Below are positions 55,285 through 64,000 of a DNA stretch of 64,000 nt, piece after piece. The notes under the pieces are model-generated. The model was not told the origin of the DNA and searched no databases. It saw only the letters and a list, made by a program, of their open reading frames with translations. Position 1 is the stretch's first letter, and each line of letters starts with the position of its first letter. The DNA is from Leucobacter rhizosphaerae (lineage in GTDB: Bacteria; Actinomycetota; Actinomycetes; Actinomycetales; Microbacteriaceae): positions 1,302,001-1,366,000 of the forward strand of contig NZ_CP095043.1 of the NCBI RefSeq assembly GCF_022919175.1, read 5' to 3'. Made by a program: the position numbers and the translations under genes.

Positions 55285-56970
55285 TCAGTCCCGCAGTGCG
55301 AGCAGTTCGGCCGCGTGCTCGAGCGCGCTCGACGAGTCGCTGAGCCCCGAGAGCAGCCTCGCCATCTCACCGAGCCGCTCGTCGCCCTCGAGCCGCCGAC
55401 TGCTGCTCTCGGTGAATCCGCCGGCGGAATCCTTCACCACCTGCACGTGGTTGTTCGCGAACGCCGCGACCTGCGCGAGGTGCGTCACCACGATCACCTG
55501 CGACGTGCGCGCGAGCCGTGCGAGGCGACGCCCGATCTCGATCGCGGCCGCGCCGCCCACGCCGGCGTCGACCTCGTCGAAGACGAACGTCGGCACCGGA
55601 TCCACTCCGGCGACCACCACCTCGAGTGCGAGCATGACCCGCGAGAGCTCGCCGCCCGACGCGCTCTTCGCGAGCGGGCGGGGGTCCGCCCCGGGGTGGG
55701 GTGCGAGCAGGAACTGGATCTCGTCGCCGCCTGAGCCGCCGAGCGTCTCCAAGCGGGTGACCTCGACCACAAATCGCGCATCGGGCAGCGCGAGCTGCCG
55801 AAGCTCGACCGAGACCAGCTCCGAGAGCTGCTCAGCGGCCTGCGCCCGTGCCCGGGAGAGCTGCTCGGCGAGCTCGGTCTCTCGCGCGGTGGCGACCTCG
55901 AGCGCCTCCGACAGCTCCTCGATCCGATCGTCGTCGCCGTCGAGATCCGCGAGGCGCTGGGCGCTCTCGGCGGCGTGCGCGATCACCGCGGCGGAGTCGG
56001 CGCCGTACAGCCGGAAGAGCGTGGTCAGGGCCGCGAGCCGGTCGTTCGCGCGCGCGAGCTCACCAGGCCCCTCCTGGTCGAGGTCACCGGCGTACGCCGC
56101 GAGTTCGGTCGCCGCGTCGGCGATCTGGAAGCTCACCCCGCGGAGGGTCTCGAGCACGGCGTCGAGCCGCTTGTCGAAGCCGGTCACACGCTCGATCTCG
56201 CGCACCGCCGCGTCGACCAGGCTCCCGGCGTCGCGGCTCAGCGGATCGTCCGACTCCGTGGCGAGCGCCTCGTGCGCGGCCGAGCTGGCCGCCCGCAGCG
56301 CCTCGACGTTGCTGAGCAGCTCGATCCGCTCCGCGAGCTCGACCTCTTCGCCCGCCTGCGGATCCACCGCGGCGATCTCGTCGAGTTCGGTGCGCAGCTG
56401 CGCCGCCTCGGCGACCCGCGACTCGAGCGCGCCGCGGAGCTCATCCACCTCGGCGGTGAGCTCCTGGCGCCGGCGGTGCGTGGTCCGGTACTCGCTGAGG
56501 ATCGCGCCGATCGCCTCCCCGCCGAAGCGGTCCAGGGTGTCCCGCTGTGCCGAGAGCGAGCGGAGCCGCAGCTGCTCGGACTGGCCGTGCACGGCGAAGA
56601 GCCGATCCGCGAGGCGCGACAGACTCCCGACCGGGGCGCTCGCACCCCCGACGCTCGCGCGGCTCCGCCCCTCGGCACTGACCGTGCGACTCATCACGAG
56701 CTCGCCGTCTTCGATATCGCCGCCGAGCTCGTCGACGATCTCCGCGACCTCGGGATCCGAGGCCCGGACGATCCCGCTCACGCGCGCCTGACCGGCGCCG
56801 CTGCGCACCGCACCCGCGTCGGCACGGGCGCCCATCAGCAGCCCGAGTGCGCTCACGACCATCGTCTTGCCGGCACCCGTCTCACCGGTGATCGCGGTGA
56901 ACCCCGGGCCGAGGGCGAGCGTCGTGTCGACGATGACGCCGAGATCCCGGATCCGCAGTTCCTCGATCAT
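55285..56970 (-). CDS. recN: DNA repair protein RecN
   Basis: A 561-residue SMC-like ATPase with Walker A GETGAGKTMVVSALGLL near the N-terminus, a long central coiled-coil part, and C-terminal signature SGGELSRVMLALEVV with Walker B TFVFDEVDAGVGG. It acts in double-strand break repair. The start overlaps the nadK stop (ATGA). Confidence 0.95.
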   Translation of the reverse strand: MIEELRIRDLGVIVDTTLALGPGFTAITGETGAGKTMVVSALGLLMGARADAGAVRSGAGQARVSGIVRASDPEVAEIVDELGGDIEDGELVMSRTVSAEGRSRASVGGASAPVGSLSRLADRLFAVHGQSEQLRLRSLSAQRDTLDRFGGEAIGAILSEYRTTHRRRQELTAEVDELRGALESRVAEAAQLRTELDEIAAVDPQAGEEVELAERIELLSNVEALRAASSAAHEALATESDDPLSRDAGSLVDAAVREIERVTGFDKRLDAVLETLRGVSFQIADAATELAAYAGDLDQEGPGELARANDRLAALTTLFRLYGADSAAVIAHAAESAQRLADLDGDDDRIEELSEALEVATARETELAEQLSRARAQAAEQLSELVSVELRQLALPDARFVVEVTRLETLGGSGGDEIQFLLAPHPGADPRPLAKSASGGELSRVMLALEVVVAGVDPVPTFVFDEVDAGVGGAAAIEIGRRLARLARTSQVIVVTHLAQVAAFANNHVQVVKDSAGGFTESSSRRLEGDERLGEMARLLSGLSDSSSALEHAAELLALRD

Positions 56971-57899
56971 GCGATTCCCTCCCCCTCGCGACGGTTGCCC
57001 CGCCAGCCGGAGACGGGCAGGTGGAACTTCCGCACGAGTCGGTCGGAGAACACGCCCTCGTTGAGACGAGCGAGCCGCACTGAATGCGCGGATCGGCGGA
57101 CGCGCACCTCCGAGCCCGCGGGCAGTTCGGTACGCCGGCGGCCGTCGCACCAGAGCACCCCCGGCCCGATGTTCTCCGGCAGGATCCGCACGGTGAGCTC
57201 CGAGTCCGTGCCCGTCACGAGCGGTCGGTTGAACAGCGCGTGGGCGGCGATGGGCACGAGCAGCATGGCCTGCACCCCCGGCCAGACGACGGGACCGCCC
57301 GCCGAGAAGGCGTAGGCCGTCGAACCGGTGGGTGTCGCGAGCACGACGCCGTCGCAGGCGAACGACGACAGCGGCCGGCCGTCGACGCCGACGGCCACCT
57401 CGAGCATGCGCCGCTGCTTCTCGACGCTCGCCTCGTTGAGCGCCCAGGTGTCGGCGATCAGCTGGCCGTCGAACGTCGCCTGCACGTCGATCGTGAGGCG
57501 CTCCTCGACCGTGTAGTCGCGGCGCAGCACCCGATCGATCGTCGAGGTGAGATCGTAGCTCTCCATCTCGGCGAGGAAGCCGACGTGGCCGAGGTTGACG
57601 CCGACGATCGGGCACTCGGACCCGCGCAACAGCTCCGCGGCGCGCAGAATCGTGCCGTCACCGCCGAGCACGATCGCGATCTCGAGCTCGTCGACGCGCA
57701 CCTCACGTCCGAGCTCCGCCACCTCCGCGGTGTCGAGATGCGGGCCGAACTCGTCGCGATCCTGAGCCTCGAAGACGGGGGTGACACCGGCGCGCTGCAG
57801 GGCCGAGACGACGTCGATAGTGGCCGCAACGGCCTCCTCGCGGTGGGTGTGGGACACGACGAGGATGCGCCGGGCCGAATCGCGCTCCGCTTGGGTCAT
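56967..57899 (-). CDS. nadK: NAD kinase
   Basis: A 310-residue enzyme with GGDGTILRAAELL, NLGHVGFLAEME and TPTGSTAYAFSAGGPVV motifs. It makes NADP from NAD. It overlaps tlyA and recN, the conserved tlyA-nadK-recN operon. Confidence 0.96.
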   Translation of the reverse strand: MTQAERDSARRILVVSHTHREEAVAATIDVVSALQRAGVTPVFEAQDRDEFGPHLDTAEVAELGREVRVDELEIAIVLGGDGTILRAAELLRGSECPIVGVNLGHVGFLAEMESYDLTSTIDRVLRRDYTVEERLTIDVQATFDGQLIADTWALNEASVEKQRRMLEVAVGVDGRPLSSFACDGVVLATPTGSTAYAFSAGGPVVWPGVQAMLLVPIAAHALFNRPLVTGTDSELTVRILPENIGPGVLWCDGRRRTELPAGSEVRVRRSAHSVRLARLNEGVFSDRLVRKFHLPVSGWRGNRREGEGIA

Positions 57900-58816
57900 G
57901 CCGCTCCGTTCGCTCGGGGGTCGCCGGGGTGCTCCGGCTGCTCGCGGGTCTCGGACTGCTCGGCCTGCAGGGGGTGAGCGACCTGCTCGGTCTGCCCGAC
58001 CTGCTCGGCCGCGAGCGCCTCGATCCGCCCCTCCCATTCTGTCGGATCCGGCGCGGCGCCGCGTGTGAGGTGCACGAGGAACTCACGATTGCCGTGGCCA
58101 CCTGCGATCGGCGAGCGCGCGAGGCCCCGGGCGCCGAACCCCTCCGCGACCGCGGCCCGCAGGACGATCCGTAGGGCCTCGGCGCGCAGCGCGGAATCCG
58201 TGACCACCCCGTCGCGCACCCGTCCGACTTCGAACTGCGGCTTGATGAGCAGGATGATGTCGGCCGCCGGAGCCGCGACCCGCGCGATGGCGGGCAGGAT
58301 CAGCCCGAGCGAGATGAACGACAGGTCTGCGACGACCAGGTCAGGGGCATCGTCGATCCCGGTGGCCTCGGAGAGCGCCGCCGCGGTGAGATCGCGGGCG
58401 TTGCACCCCTCCACCACACGCACGCGGGGGTCGGCGCGCAATTCCGGTACGAGCTGTCCATGCCCCACGTCGACGGCCTGCACCGCCGCCGCTCCACGCT
58501 CGAGCAGCACCTGGGTGAACCCGCCCGTCGATGCGCCGAGGTCGAGGCACAGCCGGATCGCGGGGTCGACGGCAAACGCTTCGAGCCCGGCGAGCAGCTT
58601 GTGCGCGGCGCGGCTGACGTAGTGATCGCCGCCGTGCACCTCCAGGCGGGTGCCCGGTTGCACGCGCACACCCGACTTCGCGGCCGGGGCGCCGTCGATC
58701 GTCACCTGACCGCCGAGGATCAACTCGGTGGCCTGGCTGCGGGATCGGGCCAGGCCGAGCGCCGGGAGCACCCGGTCGAGCCGATCCGGCTCCCCACGCC
58801 ACTCCCCGGTGCGCAC
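57896..58816 (-). CDS. tlyA: TlyA-type 16S/23S rRNA 2'-O-methyltransferase
   Basis: A 306-residue protein with an N-terminal S4 domain (RLDRVLPALGLARSRSQATELI) and a FtsJ-like methyltransferase domain (LCLDLGASTGGFTQVLLERGA, VVADLSFISLGLIL, IKPQFEVGR). It modifies rRNA. GTG 58816 is preferred as start because longer frames overlap the small gene at 58821-59000; GTG 58831 is an alternative. The C-terminal 45 residues are Glu/Gln/Pro-rich and probably disordered. Confidence 0.92.
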   Translation of the reverse strand: MRTGEWRGEPDRLDRVLPALGLARSRSQATELILGGQVTIDGAPAAKSGVRVQPGTRLEVHGGDHYVSRAAHKLLAGLEAFAVDPAIRLCLDLGASTGGFTQVLLERGAAAVQAVDVGHGQLVPELRADPRVRVVEGCNARDLTAAALSEATGIDDAPDLVVADLSFISLGLILPAIARVAAPAADIILLIKPQFEVGRVRDGVVTDSALRAEALRIVLRAAVAEGFGARGLARSPIAGGHGNREFLVHLTRGAAPDPTEWEGRIEALAAEQVGQTEQVAHPLQAEQSETREQPEHPGDPRANGAA

Positions 58817-58820
58817 CGCC

Positions 58821-59000
58821 TCAGGCGGCACCGTGGTCGCCTCGCTGCAGCTCCGCGAGCAGTTCGTCGTGGACCTGTTCGAACTGCGCCGCACGCTGGT
58901 CCAGCGGCTGTGCCTCGATGACCTCGACGCGTTCGAGCAGCCCGTCGCCGACAGCGGGGGCGCTCGGACGCTCCGGCGTCGGATCCTCGATGTCGCTCAT
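58821..59000 (-). CDS. Small conserved-position helical protein upstream of tlyA
   Basis: A 59-residue reading frame starts at ATG 59000 and stops 4 bp before the tlyA start. The sequence looks like a single amphipathic helix (ERVEVIEAQPLDQRAAQFEQ then VHDELLAELQ) flanked by Pro- and Gly-rich ends. Tight spacing within the HAD-tlyA-nadK operon supports it as a real gene. I do not recognise a function. Confidence 0.66.
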   Translation of the reverse strand: MSDIEDPTPERPSAPAVGDGLLERVEVIEAQPLDQRAAQFEQVHDELLAELQRGDHGAA

Positions 59001-59059
59001 GCCCCCAGCCTACTCACCCGGGCCGACACCGCCGCGGATTCTGCACATGTCGGCGCGGG

Positions 59060-60090
59060 TCAGCTCCAGTGATCCTCGAAGATGATCTCGGGCACCTGCA
59101 GCCCGTAGATCGCGAGCCCCGAGGCCCAGATGGCCGCGCAGCCCGCGCGGAGCAGGTTCAGCGGGGTATCCCCCTCGGCCACGACCGACGCGACGTGCCC
59201 GTCCATCCGCACGCGGGCGCTCCCGACGCGCATGGAACCGTCCTTCAGGTGTTCAGTTGAGGGGTAGGGCTCGTGCAGCTCGGCGAGCGAGGCGACGACG
59301 AAGTCGGGCTGCATGTCGCGCGAGGCCGCGACGAGCTGCTTGGGCCGATCCACCCCCGTGAGCACGTGCAGCGACGGGATCCCGGCGGCGCGAGCGCCCT
59401 TGATGTCGGTGTCGAGCCTGTCGCCGATCATCAGCGCGTTGCGCGACCCGAAGCGGTCGAACGCCGCCTCGAAGATCGCGGTCTCGGGTTTGCCGGCGAA
59501 AACCGGAAGCCGCTGCACCGCCGTGTGCACCGCCGAGACGAGGGTGCCGTTGCCGGGTGCGAGTCCTCGGGCGACCGGGATCGTCCAGTCGGTGTTCGTC
59601 GCGATCCACGGCAGCTGCGGGCGGCCCGGCACCTCGGCCAGGGCGAAGGAGGCCTCGGCGAGCTGCTCCCAGCCCACGGAGGGGTCGAAGCCCTGCACTA
59701 CGGCGTCCGGCTGGTCGTCGGCGCTGCGCGTGATCTCGAAGCCGGCCTTGCCGAGCTCATCGGTGAGACCTTCGCCGCCGATGACGAGCACGCGGGATCC
59801 CGCCGGAACGGTCTGCGCCAGCAGCGCGACGGCCGCCTGCGGGGAGGTCACGACGTCGGACGCCTCGGCCCGGAGCCCGAGGCCGCGTAGGTGCTCGGCG
59901 ACGACCCGATCCGTGCGGGAGGCGTTGTTGGTGACGTACCCGATCCGGGCCTCAGCGCGGTTCAGCTGCTCCACGGCGCCCGGGATCGCCCCCGGGCCCC
60001 GATACACGACCCCGTCGAGGTCGGTCAGCAGCAGATCACGGCCGGCGATCGGTGCGGGATCGAGCGGCGCGTCCTTCTTCCAGAACGCCA

Positions 60091-60091
<1 letters not shown>
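59060..60091 (-). CDS. HAD-IIA family sugar phosphatase
   Basis: A 343-residue protein with HAD motif I DLDGVVYRG, motif II YVTNNASRTD and motif III MIGDRLDTDIKGARAAGI. It resembles NagD/phosphoglycolate-type phosphatases. It starts at GTG 60091, overlapping the stop of the preceding repeat-protein gene by one base (TAGTG). The C-terminal 75 residues are an extra domain seen in actinobacterial members. Confidence 0.9.
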
Positions 60092-62208
<2,117 letters not shown>

Positions 62209-62229
62209 GGGGTCCCTCCCGGGGCTTCG

Positions 62230-62310
62230 TTCTGCAAAAAAGGTCCTACAAATGCGAAAGGGGCCGTGCAGTGAGCGCCAGCTTTGGCATTCACTACACA
62301 ACCCCTCTCT
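62230..62310 (-). terminator. Terminator after the rRNA operon
   Basis: On the minus strand after 5S rRNA, GGGG-GTG-GTGA segments pair with TCAC-CAC-CCCC in an imperfect long hairpin, followed by TTT and, some 20 bp on, TTTTTT. It ends the rRNA transcript before the repeat-protein gene. Confidence 0.7.
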
Positions 62311-62318
62311 GAAAAGTT

Positions 62319-62437
62319 GTCCGGCGGTGTCCTACTCTCCCACAAGGTCCCCCTTGCAGTACCATCGGCGCTGTCAGTCTTAGCTTCCGGGTTCGGAATG
62401 TGACCGGGCGTTTCCCTGACGCTATAACCACCGTAAC
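62319..62437 (-). rRNA. rrf: 5S ribosomal RNA
   Basis: The minus strand contains the conserved core GAAACGCCCGGTCACATTCC and GAACCCGGAAGCTAAGACTG, with terminal strands GTTACGGTGG and CCGCCGGACAAC that can pair. The length of about 119 nt fits 5S rRNA. Ends are placed by pairing, plus or minus a few bases. Confidence 0.95.
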
Positions 62438-62582
62438 TCTATTGACATGTGCCCGCACACGGGGAACCGAATGTTCCGTCCGTGCGGCGGTCAGCCGTAC
62501 GTCAAGAACCACAAAGTGGACGCGTTTCATCGTTACACAACAATTTGTCTTATGTTCCACACCACCCGAGGGGGGTGTGGTG

Positions 62583-64000
<1,418 letters not shown>

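Noticed and set aside
54683..56791. Long plus-strand Ser/Arg-rich frame opposite recN
   Set aside because: Antisense shadow of recN.

Overview
The window is high-G+C actinobacterial chromosome. Housekeeping synteny (tlyA, nadK, recN, pyrG, xerD, parA, scpA, scpB, rluB, tyrA, cmk, der), the tRNA and rRNA sequences and the codon usage suggest the family Microbacteriaceae. The genus cannot be fixed from sequence alone.

Positions 1 to about 32,430 are the right-hand part of an integrative and conjugative element (ICE). It is integrated at the 3' end of a tRNA-Pro(GGG) gene (32428-32501, minus strand), and its left end lies outside the window. Next to the tRNA are a tyrosine integrase, an excisionase-like HTH protein, a DUF4913 protein, an SSB-like protein, a VirD4/TraG coupling ATPase and a DprA-like protein. 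The transfer region (3.6-18.2 kb) is one tightly overlapping operon: ArdC-like antirestriction protein, prim-pol, DUF2637/SpdB-like membrane protein, ParB-like protein, a VirB8-like candidate, a transglycosylase/M23 wall hydrolase, two DUF6112 membrane proteins, a VirB6/TrbL channel, an SCO6880-family protein and a VirB4-type ATPase. No relaxase is visible in the window.

Three kinds of cargo sit in or beside this backbone. (a) An antisense gene of visibly lower G+C (11229-12578) separates the two DUF6112 paralogues. It encodes an unrecognised protein with a PD-(D/E)XK-like nuclease signature and is the best candidate for an undescribed, possibly defensive, function. (b) An arsenic module (18.3-22.6 kb) holds ArsR, an ArsO-like flavoprotein, ArsC, an ArsR-ArsC fusion and the ACR3 efflux pump. 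A shared operator-like motif lies in front of both divergent units, and a 12-bp direct repeat flanks the module. (c) Two large surface proteins are present. One is truncated by the window edge and lies beside a membrane-tethered sigma factor fused to an anti-sigma-like zinc finger. The other has an N-terminal thioester-domain signature and a C-terminal LATTG sorting signal.

From 32.5 kb rightwards is the host chromosome. A truncated 5' copy of tRNA-Pro is followed by small metabolic and transport genes: YjdM, Nudix-NYN, YhhN, RraA, TetR/MFS, DUF4190, DUF817 and YjbR. Next comes the long minus-strand housekeeping cluster, which reads from the HAD/tlyA end down to der. A LysR/EamA/lipoprotein block is inserted between xerD and parA. 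The right end holds a very long RNDRPQRS-repeat protein, then 5S rRNA and the 3' part of 23S rRNA, all on the minus strand.
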